From an uncultured Clostridia bacterium (GTDB taxonomy: Bacteria; Bacillota; Clostridia; TANB77; CAG-508): a stretch of 26,017 bases of DNA. Shown here piece by piece: positions 1 to 8,481 of this stretch; the first letter of the stretch is position 1, and every line of letters starts with the position of its first letter. The stretch is from contig CANQKB010000006.1 in assembly GCA_947624405.1 (NCBI GenBank), forward strand, positions 1 through 26,017, read 5' to 3'. Made by a program: the position numbers and the translations under genes. The notes beneath the pieces were generated by a model that saw only the letters and a program-made list of their open reading frames with translations, was not told where the DNA came from and searched no databases.

Positions 1-2
1 GT

Positions 3-33
<31 letters not shown>

Positions 34-70
34 CATCTAGAGGTAATTTAATATATGAAAAATTAAATGT

Positions 71-140
71 AAGGACACATGTGCTTTATGTTGTATTTTG
101 CATGGTAGCAAAAGCAATGTAAAGTTTATTATGTGTCCTT
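71..140. repeat. 10-bp perfect inverted repeat upstream of the surface protein gene
   Basis: AAGGACACAT at 71-80 is the exact reverse complement of ATGTGTCCTT at 131-140, with about 50 bases between the arms. The right arm is followed by TTTTGACG, so it could act as a terminator for a gene left of the window or as an operator. The stretch 141-219 has no clear promoter: TTGACG at 141 lacks a well-spaced -10. The ribosome binding site AAGGAAGG lies at 205-212. Confidence 0.5.
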
Positions 141-219
141 TTGACGTATGCAAACAATGTAAAGGTTTATAGGTAACCTTTTAAAAACCTAAATATATTA
201 TACAAAGGAAGGAAGAAAA

Positions 220-1718
220 ATGAAAAAAGAAGAAGGAATAACGTTAGTTGCATTAATAATAACAATAATAGTATTAATCATATTAGCAGCAGTAACGTTG
301 AAAACACTAGTAGTGGATGGAGTATTAAATTTAGCATCACAAGGAAGTATAAATTATTCGCAAGCTCAAAGTAATGAAGTAAGTATGTTAAATGAAATGA
401 GTGGCAAATTAGATGATACATTGAAGCAGATACAAGATGTAGGAGGTACAGGAGAACGGAGAAGAAAAAAAGACAGAGCCAACGGCAATATATGCAAAGT
501 TATATGACGATGGCACATTAATACTAAGTAGCACAGACTATACGGATCCAGATAGAAAATTGCAAGATAATTATGGTGATATATCAAAGCTGGAGTATGG
601 ATTTGATGAAACAAGTGGAGAACCACAAGGACAATTCCCAGGATGGTTAGATATGAACGAATATACAACTAAAGCAAGCAATGTAATAATACATGATAAA
701 ATAGCACCAACAAATACAGCGTGTTGGTTTATGGGATTAGAAGAGGTAACGGAGTTAGATTTAAGTAAATTAGATACAAGCAATGTAACGGATATGACTG
801 CCATGTTTTCTGGTTGTAGTAATTTGCAAACATTGGATTTAAGTGAATTTAAAACAAGTAGTGTAACGAACATGATGATTATGTTTTCTGGTTGTAGTAG
901 TTTGCAAACATTGGATTTAAGTGAATTTAAAACAAGTAGTGTAACGAACATGATGGGTATGTTTGGTGATTGTAGTAATTTGCAAACATTGGATTTAAGT
1001 GAATTTAAAACAAGTAGTGTAACGAACATGATGATTATGTTTTCTGGTTGTAGTAGTTTGCAAACATTAGATTTAAGCAAATTTGATACAGGTAACGTTA
1101 CGGATATGAGTGATATGTTTCATGGTTGTAGTTTGTTGCAAACGTTAAATTTAAGTGGATTAGATGCAGGTAACGTTACAGATATGGGGAGTATGTTTCG
1201 AGATTGTAGTTTGTTGCAAAAGCTGAATTTAAGTGGCTTTAAAACAAGGGCTGTCACAGATATGAGTTATATGTTTATGAATTGTAAGAATTTGCAAACA
1301 TTAGATTTAAGTACATTTAATACGGAAAACGTGTCGTCTATGCACGAAATGTTCTCTGGTTGTGAGAATTTACAAACATTAAATTTGAGCAATTTTGATA
1401 CAAGCAATGTGACGGATATGTTTGCTATGTTTGTTTCGTGCCCAAAATTAAATACGACAAATAGTTTAGGCATTACTAATTGGAATGTAGAAAAGGTTGA
1501 AAATTTTTATGGTATGTTTGACGAAACTACAATTACACCAGAATGGAAAACACTAGATATATCGGGTTGGAATATTGCAGAAAGTGCTAATGTTCGGAAA
1601 CATGTTTTATACGAATATCAATCCTAAATTGACTGTATATGTAAAAAGTGAACAGATAAAGAATAGATTAATGGATTCAAATAACTATAACAGGGCAGAT
1701 TTTATCGTAAAAGAATAA
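220..1718 (+). CDS. Prepilin-like N-terminus fused to BspA/DUF285 repeats; two CGG +1 shifts
   Basis: Reconstructed protein of 498 residues: 220-456, then 458-1594, then 1596-1718. Residues 1-30 carry a prepilin-type signature (KKEEGITLVALI followed by a hydrophobic helix), which normally directs membrane insertion and cleavage before the G/I. Residues about 170-430 are ten 26-residue repeats of the type MF-GCS-LQTLDLS-F-T--VT-M, the DUF285/BspA leucine-rich repeat of bacterial surface proteins, often linked to adhesion. The C-terminus (KLTVYVKSEQIKNRL) is the usual end of such proteins. No LPXTG motif is seen. Reading stays open only if one base is skipped at the in-frame CGG codons at 457 and 1595. 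Without that, the first frame stops at 507 and the repeat frame stops at 1627, just before the conserved tail. Family assignment is firm; adhesion is inference. Confidence 0.88.
457..460 (+). other. CGG +1 frameshift site (GAA CGG A)
   Basis: CGG is codon 80 of the frame starting at 220. Skipping the C gives Gly80 and joins the prepilin-like head to the repeat domain. A Shine-Dalgarno-like AGGAG lies just upstream (450-454). Confidence 0.85.
725..1504 (+). repeat. Ten tandem 78-bp units encoding DUF285 repeats
   Basis: Units start at 725, 803, 881, 959, 1037, 1115, 1193, 1271, 1349 and 1427, exactly 78 bases apart with no indel. Units from 803 to about 1080 are nearly identical at DNA level (TTGCAAACATTGGATTTAAG recurs); outer units have diverged. 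The pattern suggests recent unit duplication or gene conversion. Confidence 0.93.
1595..1598 (+). other. CGG +1 frameshift site (GTT CGG A)
   Basis: In frame in the repeat frame. Skipping the C gives Gly459 (ANVGNMF) and opens the 40-residue C-terminal tail ending at 1718. Confidence 0.88.
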
Positions 1719-1733
1719 ATGCTATAACAATGT

Positions 1734-1770
1734 GGAAAAGTCAAAAATGCTAATGACTTTTCCTCCTTTT
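1734..1770 (+). terminator. Hairpin terminator after the surface protein gene
   Basis: GGAAAAGTCA (1734-1743) pairs perfectly with TGACTTTTCC (1754-1763) over a 10-base loop and is followed by TCCTTTT. It lies 15 bases after the restored stop codon at 1718, which supports that stop. Confidence 0.65.
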
Positions 1771-1837
1771 AAAAGTAAATTATTTTTTTCATCGTAATAA
1801 TTTCATGGGTATTTATAATTCACGGTGAATTTTAGAA

Positions 1838-1982
1838 AAAGCCTGAAAATAGTTGTTTTGAAATGAACGCGTAAGCGACCAAACGAGTGAAGCGAGTGCG
1901 AATTGGAGCAATCGACATACCAATTTATTATTTGGAGATTGCGACACCAAGTGAATGTAAAAACAACTATTTTACAGGCTTT
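1838..1982. repeat. 145-bp inverted-repeat element with structured interior
   Basis: The left arm 1838-1859 (AAAGCCTGAAAATAGTTG then TTTT) matches the reverse complement of 1960-1982 with one extra base. The interior is more GC-rich and contains ACGAGTGAAGCGAGTG, plus two small hairpins (AATTGG/CCAATT; TTGG/CCAA). No open frame of a known protein is present. It may be a small non-autonomous mobile element or a structured RNA. Together with the terminator this is what the 1719-2032 gap holds. Confidence 0.6.
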
Positions 1983-2032
1983 GCAATTATTTATATAAAA
2001 ATTACTGACTTTCAAAAATTTTTCCTAAAATC

Positions 2033-2061
2033 TTGTAATTTTCACATTTTTAATATATAAT
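2033..2061 (+). promoter_or_regulatory. Sigma-A-type promoter for pheST
   Basis: TTGTAA (2033-2038), a 17-base spacer and TATAAT (2056-2061). Predicted transcription start near 2068 leaves a leader of about 35 bases, too short for a T-box, so tRNA-Phe-sensing control by that route looks absent. Confidence 0.7.
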
Positions 2062-2102
2062 ATGTATATTATTTAAAAATCCAAGAAGAGTGGAGGGGCT
2101 TT

Positions 2103-3125
2103 ATGAAAGAGAAAATTGCAAAAATAGAAAAAGAAGCAAAAGAAGCTTTAGAGAAAATTGTAGACAAACAAACATTAAATGAACTAAAAATAAAATATTT
2201 AGGTAAAAAAAGTGAATTAACAAATGTTTTAAAAGACATGGCAAATATAGCAAAAGAAGAAAGACCCAAAATTGGAAGTTTAGCAAACAAAGTTAGAAAT
2301 GAATTAGAAGAAAAAATAAAAGAAAAAGAGCAAGAACTTGAAAAAATAGAACTTGCAAGAAAAATTGAAAAAGAAAAAATAGATGTTACACTACCAGGTA
2401 CAAAAGTAAAAAAAGGTACAAAGCATCCAGTAAATAGTGTAATAGAAGAAATAGAAGATTTATTTGTATCAATGGGATATACCGTCGAAAGTGGACCAGA
2501 GCTTGAAACAGATAGATTTTGCTTTGAGCTTTTAAATCTACCACAAGGACATCCAGCAAGAGATATGCAAGACAGCTTTTACATAACAGATGAATATTTA
2601 TTAAGAACACAAACATCAGCAGTTCAAGCAAGAACTATGCTTGCAAACAAAGAAAAATCACCAATAAGAATGATATGTCCAGGAAAAACATATAGAAGAG
2701 AAGATGACGCAACACATTCGCATCAATTTACACAAGCAGAAGGACTTGTTATAGATAAAAATATTTCTTTTGCAGATTTAAAAGGAACATTAGAAATATT
2801 TGCAAAAGAGATAATTGGTAAAAATTCAAAATTACGTTTTAGACCAAGCTATTTTCCATTCACAGAACCATCTTATGAAGTAGATGTATCTTGTTTTAAA
2901 TGTGGAGGAAAAGGATGTAACCTATGTAAAAAAACAGGTTGGATAGAAGTATTAGGAGCAGGAATGGTACATCCAAATGTACTTACAATGTGTGGATATG
3001 ATCCAGAGAAATATTCTGGATTTGCATTTGGTTTGGGATTAGAAAGAATTGCAATGTTTAAGTATAACATTCCAGATATGCGTTATTTGTATGCAAATGA
3101 TGTACGATTTTTAAGTCAATTTTAA
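2103..3125 (+). CDS. pheS: Phenylalanyl-tRNA synthetase alpha subunit
   Basis: 340 residues, the usual PheS length. It charges tRNA-Phe in a cytoplasmic alpha2-beta2 complex with PheT. Residues 1-90 are the charged N-terminal coiled coil (tRNA contact). Class II synthetase motifs follow: the LLNLPQGHPARDMQDSFY region, RTQTSAVQARTM, motif 2 with GKTYRREDDATHSHQF, and motif 3 (FAFGLGLERIAMF) near residue 315. A four-cysteine patch (CFKCGGKGCNLC) near residue 265 is common in Firmicute PheS. GGAGGGG sits at 2093-2099 before the ATG. No in-frame CGG occurs here. pheT follows 101 bases later. Confidence 0.97.
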   Translation: MKEKIAKIEKEAKEALEKIVDKQTLNELKIKYLGKKSELTNVLKDMANIAKEERPKIGSLANKVRNELEEKIKEKEQELEKIELARKIEKEKIDVTLPGTKVKKGTKHPVNSVIEEIEDLFVSMGYTVESGPELETDRFCFELLNLPQGHPARDMQDSFYITDEYLLRTQTSAVQARTMLANKEKSPIRMICPGKTYRREDDATHSHQFTQAEGLVIDKNISFADLKGTLEIFAKEIIGKNSKLRFRPSYFPFTEPSYEVDVSCFKCGGKGCNLCKKTGWIEVLGAGMVHPNVLTMCGYDPEKYSGFAFGLGLERIAMFKYNIPDMRYLYANDVRFLSQF

Positions 3126-3226
3126 TCTGTACATTTAAAAAGAGTGAGGTTTGAAAAAATTAAAATAGTGCATTAAGCATACTGAAAAATTTATTTTTCA
3201 AGCTTATGAAAGGAATGGTAAAATTT

Positions 3227-5602
3227 ATGAAATTAAGTAGAAAATTTGTTGAAGACTATGTTGATATAGATGCAGACGTAGATATAAAAAAGCTTGCAGA
3301 GGATATGACAAGTATTGGAAATGAATATGATGAAGCAAAAAAATTAGTGGAAGCTACGGGACTTGTAATAGGACATGTAAAAACTTGCAAAATGCATCCT
3401 GATTCTGATCATTTGCATGTATGTACTGTAGATGTTGGAAATAAAACACTACAAATTGTATGTGGAGCACCAAATGTTGCAGAGGGACAAAATGTAATAG
3501 TTGCATTAGATGGAGCAGAACTACCAGGTGGTGTAAAAATCAAAAAAAGCATAATAAGAGGGCAAGAATCTAATGGAATGATATGCTCATTATCTGAAAT
3601 TGGAATTGAAAGTAAATATCAAAATGAGGAAGATAAAGCAGGAATACATATTTTAAATCCAGAAGCAAAACCAGGGGATGACCCAATAAAATATTTAAAA
3701 TTAGATGATGAATTTATAGATTTTGAATTAACTGCAAATAGAGGAGATTTACTAAGTATATTAGGTATGGCATATGAGATAGGAGCATTGTATGATAAAC
3801 CAGTAAAAGATATTGATTTATCGCATAAAGAAGAGAAAGCATCTGTAAATGATTGCTTTAAACTTGAAATAAATACAGATAATTGTAAAATGTTTTTAGC
3901 TAAAAAAGTGGTTGATGTTGAAATAAAAGAAAGCCCAGATTTTATAAAAAATAGATTAATTGCATCAGGAATAAGACCAATCAATAATGTTGTTGATATA
4001 AGCAACTATGTTATGCTAGAAACTGGGCAACCTTTGCATTTCTATGATGCAGATAGATTAAAGGGCAAAATTGAAGTTAGAATGGCAAAGAATGGGGAAA
4101 AATTAACAACACTTGATGGTATAGAAAGAGAACTTGCAGAAAGTGATATAGTAATATCAGATGGAGAAAGAGCTATTGGGCTTGCTGGTGTTATGGGTGG
4201 ATTAGATACAGAAATTGAAAATAGCACAAAGAATGTAATAATAGAATCAGCTATTTTTGATGGTGTGAAAGTGCGTTTGACATCTAAAAAAATTGTAAGA
4301 AGTGAAGCAAGCAATCGTTTTGAAAAAGGATTAGATCCTAATAGAACATATATGGCTATAGAAAGAGCATGTACATTATTGGAAAAATACGCATATGCAA
4401 AGATTTTATCAGGAACAGTAATATATGATAAGACAGAAAAAGAAGAAAAAACTATAAACGTTTCTTTAGAAAAAATAAATAGTTTATTAGGAGCTAATAT
4501 TTCTAAAGAGGAAGTAATTGATATATTTAGAAGATTAGCTTTTAAATGTAAAGCAAATGGAGATATATTAACAGTTAAAGTTCCTAGAAGAAGAATAGAT
4601 GTAGATATTGCAGAAGATTTAATTGAAGAAGTTGGACGTATTTATGGAGTAGATAAAATAGAAGGCAAACTACCTGAAGTTCCAACAATACCAGGTAGAT
4701 ACAATCAAAAAATAAGAGATATTAGAAATAAAATGATTGCATTAGGATTAAATGAAACAATGACATATATTCTTATAAATGACAAAGAGGTAAACAAATT
4801 CACAACGGATAAATTCGAACCAGTAAGATTACTTGATCCAATGAGCGAAGATAGAAATACATTAAGATATACGATGATAACATCATTATTTAAAATATAT
4901 GAGTATAATGTAGCACATGGAAACAAAGATGTATCAATATTTGAAATGGGAAAAGGATTCTATAAAAATGGAGAAGAATACGGTGAAAATCTAAAGCTTT
5001 GCTGTTTATTATCAGGAGAATTCTATAAAGGAATTGGAGAAAATAAAGACGTTGATTTTTACATTGCAAAAGGAATAATAGAGGAATTGCTAAATAGCCA
5101 AGGATATGAAAATAGATATAGTTTTGTAGTTCCTAAGGAGATGCCAAAGGAATTTCACCCAGGGCAAACAGCTGAAATAGTTGTAGATGGTAAAAAAATA
5201 GGTATAATTGGTAAAATACATCCAGATGTAGTACAAAATCCAGTATTTGCTATTGAAATGAACTTAGATAAACTTTTGGATATAAAAACAGGAAAGCCTA
5301 AATACAAAGAAATATCTAAATTCCCAACAATTAAAAAAGATATTGCACTTTTAGTTGATAAAAAGGCAGAAGCAATGGCAATTGCAAAATCAATAAAGAA
5401 AGCAGGAGGAATGCATTTAGTAGAAGTTAATGTGTTTGATGTATATGAAGGCAAAGGAATAGATTTTAATAAGAAAAGTTTGGCATATTCATTAACATTT
5501 AGTTCACAAGATAAAACACTTACTGATGAAGAAATTAATCCATTATTAGAAAAGATAGTTTCTCAGGTGGATAAAGAATTTGGGGCAAAACTTAGAGAAT
5601 GA
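3227..5602 (+). CDS. pheT: Phenylalanyl-tRNA synthetase beta subunit
   Basis: 791 residues from the ATG at 3227. An in-frame ATG at 3206 exists, but AAGGAATGG just before 3227 and the family-typical start MKLSRKFVEDYVDID favour 3227. Order of domains: N-terminal segment, EMAP/OB-fold tRNA-binding domain (about 40-150), B3/B4 editing domain (about 200-390), B5 domain (about 400-470), catalytic-like core, and C-terminal ferredoxin-fold anticodon-binding domain (about 695-791; FPTIKKDIALLVDK). It partners PheS from the preceding gene, presumably on one transcript. The gene is fully open with no in-frame CGG despite its length, so the shift sites are not a uniform error. Confidence 0.97.
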   Translation: MKLSRKFVEDYVDIDADVDIKKLAEDMTSIGNEYDEAKKLVEATGLVIGHVKTCKMHPDSDHLHVCTVDVGNKTLQIVCGAPNVAEGQNVIVALDGAELPGGVKIKKSIIRGQESNGMICSLSEIGIESKYQNEEDKAGIHILNPEAKPGDDPIKYLKLDDEFIDFELTANRGDLLSILGMAYEIGALYDKPVKDIDLSHKEEKASVNDCFKLEINTDNCKMFLAKKVVDVEIKESPDFIKNRLIASGIRPINNVVDISNYVMLETGQPLHFYDADRLKGKIEVRMAKNGEKLTTLDGIERELAESDIVISDGERAIGLAGVMGGLDTEIENSTKNVIIESAIFDGVKVRLTSKKIVRSEASNRFEKGLDPNRTYMAIERACTLLEKYAYAKILSGTVIYDKTEKEEKTINVSLEKINSLLGANISKEEVIDIFRRLAFKCKANGDILTVKVPRRRIDVDIAEDLIEEVGRIYGVDKIEGKLPEVPTIPGRYNQKIRDIRNKMIALGLNETMTYILINDKEVNKFTTDKFEPVRLLDPMSEDRNTLRYTMITSLFKIYEYNVAHGNKDVSIFEMGKGFYKNGEEYGENLKLCCLLSGEFYKGIGENKDVDFYIAKGIIEELLNSQGYENRYSFVVPKEMPKEFHPGQTAEIVVDGKKIGIIGKIHPDVVQNPVFAIEMNLDKLLDIKTGKPKYKEISKFPTIKKDIALLVDKKAEAMAIAKSIKKAGGMHLVEVNVFDVYEGKGIDFNKKSLAYSLTFSSQDKTLTDEEINPLLEKIVSQVDKEFGAKLRE

Positions 5603-5669
5603 TATTATTTGACTAGCTAAGGGTTGAGGAATGTTTTAAAAAGATAATATAAATAAATGGAGAGAGTAG

Positions 5670-7037
5670 ATGGCAAAAAATAAAGTAGTTTATGTCTGTA
5701 AAGAGTGTGGATATGAATCTGCTAAATGGTTAGGTAAATGCCCAGCATGTAATTCTTGGAATACATTTTTTGAACAAACACTTGATACAAAGCTGATTGA
5801 AGATAAAAAAGAAAAGAAACAAAGTGCTGGACCTATATCACTAAAAGATGTAGAATCGAGAGAAATACGCAGATTATCTACAGGATATGCAGAGCTGGAT
5901 AGAGTGTTAGGAGGAGGTCTAGTAGATGGCTCACTAGTTCTCCTTGGAGGAGAACCACGGAATACGGAAAATCAACACTAATACTTCAAATTTGCGAAAA
6001 AGTACAAACAGAAGATACCGTATTATATATATCAGGAGAAGAATCAGCAGAACAGATAAAGATAAGAGCAGATAGATTAAAAATAACTAAAAGTAATATA
6101 TTGTTTATGGGAGAAACAGATATAGACATAATTGAAATGGAAATAGAAAAAAGAAAACCAAAGCTAGTTATAATAGATTCCATACAAACAATATATTCAG
6201 ACAAAGTAGATTCTTTGCCAGGAAGTACAAGCCAATTAAGAGAAATTACTTCAAAAATTATGAGAATATGCAAAGATAAAGCAGTTACAACAATAATAAT
6301 TGGTCACGTTACAAAAGAACGGAAATATTGCTGGACCAAGAGTGTTAGAACATATGGTAGATGTTGTTTTATACCTTGAGGGAGAAAGATATTTTTCATA
6401 TAGAGTAATAAGAGGAGTAAAGAATAGGTTTGGTTCTACAAATGAAATAGGAATGTTTGAAATGCAAGAAGAGGGAATGCAAGAAATAATAAATCCATCA
6501 GAAATACTTATATCGGAAAGAGCAGACAACCCAGCAGGTTCAGTAATTGTAGCAACAATGGAAGGAACGAGACCAATGCTTGTAGAACTGCAAGCACTTA
6601 CAACACAAACAGTTTTTGGGTTTCCAAGAAGAACAGCCAACGGGATAGATTATAATAGATTGACACTTCTTATGGCAGTAATAGAAAAAAGGGCTGGTAT
6701 TCCATTATCAAATCAAGATGCTTACTTAAATGTTGTACGGAGGAATTAGAATAAACGAACCATGCATAGATTTAGGTATTGTGCTTAGTATATGTTCGAG
6801 TTTTAAAAATAAATCAATACCAGATGATGTTGTAGTAATTGGCGAAGTACGGCTTAACAGGGGAAGTTAGGCGAGTTTCAACGATTGAAAAACAACTTAA
6901 GGAAGCAGAAAAGATGGGATTTAAAAAATGTATAATTCCAGAAAATAATAAAAAACTATTGAAAGAAAAATTAAAATTAGATATAATAGGAATAAGGAAC
7001 ATTAAAGAAGCAATGAAAGAGGTGCGGTTTACTATAG
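5670..7037 (+). CDS. radA: DNA repair protein RadA (Sms); six CGG +1 shifts
   Basis: Reconstructed length is 453 residues, normal for RadA, a RecA-like ATPase and branch-migration helicase in recombination. Segments: 5670-5957, 5959-5964, 5966-6319, 6321-6737, 6739-6849, 6851-7024, 7026-7037. Visible features: N-terminal C4 zinc finger (CKECGYESAKWLGKCPAC), Walker A GGEPGIGKST at 93-102, Walker B region (LVIIDSIQTI), the RadA-specific KNRFG motif, and a Lon-protease-like C-terminal domain (GGIRINEP, EVGLTGEVR). The Walker A exists only after two shifts seven bases apart. If the last CGG (7025) were read as Arg, the gene would instead end at 7048 with VRFTIVLA. Six disruptions at one motif type and no random decay argue against a pseudogene. 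Confidence 0.92.
5958..5961 (+). other. CGG +1 frameshift site (CCA CGG A), radA Walker A
   Basis: Codon 97 of radA. Skipping the C gives Gly97 in GEPGIGKS. The first frame would otherwise end at 5981. AGGAG lies about four bases upstream. Confidence 0.92.
5965..5968 (+). other. CGG +1 frameshift site (ATA CGG A), radA Walker A
   Basis: Lies in frame only after the shift at 5958. Skipping the C gives Gly99, immediately before Lys100 of the Walker A. Confidence 0.92.
6320..6323 (+). other. CGG +1 frameshift site (GAA CGG A), radA
   Basis: In frame after the two previous shifts. Gives Gly217 in the conserved HVTKEGNIAGPRVLEH segment. Confidence 0.93.
6738..6741 (+). other. CGG +1 frameshift site (GTA CGG A), radA
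   Basis: Gives Gly356 in NVVGGIRINEPC, a conserved segment of the C-terminal domain. Without the shift the frame stops at 6749. Confidence 0.93.
6850..6853 (+). other. CGG +1 frameshift site (GTA CGG C), radA
   Basis: Gives Gly393 in VIGEVGLTGEVR, a conserved RadA segment. This is the only site where the next base is C. Confidence 0.93.
7025..7028 (+). other. Predicted CGG +1 frameshift site (GTG CGG T), radA 3' end
   Basis: In frame after the preceding shifts. Skipping the C gives Gly451-Leu-Leu-stop (7037). Reading it as Arg gives six further residues and a stop at 7048. Both are open, so this site is a prediction from the rule, not proof of it. Confidence 0.6.
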
Positions 7038-7087
7038 TTCTTGCATAAAAATAAGATAAAAAATAATAAACTAAAGAGGTGGAAAGT

Positions 7088-7567
7088 TTGAAAAACGAAA
7101 AAGGTATTACTTTATTAAGCTTAGTTATTACAGTAATGATTATGTTGATTCTCAGTGCTGTAGGTATAAAATATGGTATAAATTCTTATCAGGGAATAAA
7201 ATTAAAAAACTTTGCATATGAGTTAGAACAAATACAAGGAGCTGTTGATGCGAAACATGAAGAAATGATAACTGATGATATTGATTTTACAGCTTATGGA
7301 CAAGATATAACTGAGTCTAATGAAGCAGTTGGGGTACTAAAAAAAGTAAAAGGAATTGATTATAGCAATTTGCAAAATACTAATGCAGATTATTATTCAA
7401 ATGGGAAAACGACATATAGGTATTTTTCAAAGAATGACTTAAAAAAAGTATTTGATATTAAATCTCCAAAGTTAAATGTTATAATTAATATGGAAACAAG
7501 AGAAGTAATAAGCGTCACCGGTCAAAAACTTGATGGAGTAACGTATTACACAGTAAAAGATATATAA
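7088..7567 (+). CDS. Prepilin-like membrane protein
   Basis: 159 residues from a TTG at 7088, chosen because AGAGGTGG (7073-7080) is seven bases upstream; the GTG at 7079 lies inside that site. The N-terminus KNEKGITLLSLVITVMIML is a prepilin-type motif followed by one hydrophobic helix (about 9-28). The rest is a soluble domain with no family I recognise. It resembles the head of the surface protein at 220, but no pilus assembly ATPase, prepilin peptidase or other pilin gene is in the window. It could be a pseudopilin or a stand-alone surface protein using this signal. No in-frame CGG. Confidence 0.75.
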   Translation: MKNEKGITLLSLVITVMIMLILSAVGIKYGINSYQGIKLKNFAYELEQIQGAVDAKHEEMITDDIDFTAYGQDITESNEAVGVLKKVKGIDYSNLQNTNADYYSNGKTTYRYFSKNDLKKVFDIKSPKLNVIINMETREVISVTGQKLDGVTYYTVKDI

Positions 7568-7622
7568 AATTAATATATTTTTTCTATACAATAAGAAATA
7601 CTAGAAAGGAATGATAATAAAA

Positions 7623-8402
7623 ATGAACAAAAAGACAATTTTCATGATAATAGGAATAGTAATAGCACTTGTCCTTATTATACTTGTTTTAGCAGGTAAT
7701 ATTAGCAAAGCAACAAATAAAGTTGAAAATCCTATTGCAACAATCAAAATTCAAGGATATGATACTCCAATAGTAGCAGAGTTATATCCAGAACAAGCTT
7801 TAAATACAGTTAAGAATTTTATAGCACTTTCAAATAATGGATTCTATAATGGTTTGATAATTCATAGAGTTGAACCAAATTTTGTAATCCAAGGTGGAGA
7901 TCCAGAAGGAGATGGATCAGGAGGACCAACATTGAGTGATATTGATTCAAGCATTGAAAAAGATTCAGATGCTGATAAAAAATATTCAATAAATGGTGAA
8001 TTTACAGCAAATGGATATAATAATACTTTAAGTCATGAAAGAGGAACTTTAGCAATGGCTAGATCTTCTTATTCAGCTGATTTAATAGAAGAAGGCTATA
8101 ATTCAGCGGGAAGTCAATTTTACATTTGTTTACAAAATGCACCAAGCTTAAATGGTCAATATGCAGCATTTGGAAAGGTAATATCTGGAATGGAAACAGT
8201 AGATGCAATATCACAAGTTGAACTAGGTGTTGAAAAAGATGATGAAGGAAATGAAAGCCCAACATCAAAACCTGCAACTGATGTTGTTATTGAAAGTATC
8301 ACGATAGATACTAAGGGAAAAGAATATGGATTACCTGAAACACATGATGAATTTGATTATTCAGCTTGGTATATGAAAACATATTATGGTATATCATCAT
8401 AA
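7623..8402 (+). CDS. Membrane-anchored cyclophilin-type peptidyl-prolyl isomerase
   Basis: 259 residues from the ATG at 7623. AGAAAGGA at 7603-7610 is 12 bases upstream, whereas the in-frame ATG at 7611 abuts it. One N-terminal transmembrane helix (about 5-26) is followed by a cyclophilin domain (about 40-225): VKNFIALSNNGFYNGLIIHR, FVIQGGDPEGDGSGGP, GTLAMARS, NSAGSQFYICL and the LNGQYAAFGKV segment are all family signatures. The domain would face outside the membrane and assist folding of exported proteins by proline cis-trans isomerisation. The short tail after residue 230 is not recognised. No in-frame CGG. Confidence 0.93.
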   Translation: MNKKTIFMIIGIVIALVLIILVLAGNISKATNKVENPIATIKIQGYDTPIVAELYPEQALNTVKNFIALSNNGFYNGLIIHRVEPNFVIQGGDPEGDGSGGPTLSDIDSSIEKDSDADKKYSINGEFTANGYNNTLSHERGTLAMARSSYSADLIEEGYNSAGSQFYICLQNAPSLNGQYAAFGKVISGMETVDAISQVELGVEKDDEGNESPTSKPATDVVIESITIDTKGKEYGLPETHDEFDYSAWYMKTYYGISS

Positions 8403-8409
8403 TAATAAT

Positions 8410-8440
8410 GGCGGTTTGTTATAAAAATACGGACCGCCTT
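8410..8440 (+). terminator. Hairpin after the cyclophilin gene
   Basis: GGCGGTTTGT (8410-8419) pairs along its length with ACGGACCGCC (8429-8438), including two G-T pairs. The following T-tract is weak, so termination may be partial. The CGG inside the stem is needed for pairing and is non-coding. Confidence 0.5.
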
Positions 8441-8481
8441 GAAAAGTTTTCATCTTTTAATTACAGAAGGGAAAATGAAAA

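Noticed and set aside
2033..2102. T-box riboswitch before pheST
   Set aside because: The promoter leaves only about 35 bases of leader and no T-box sequence is seen.
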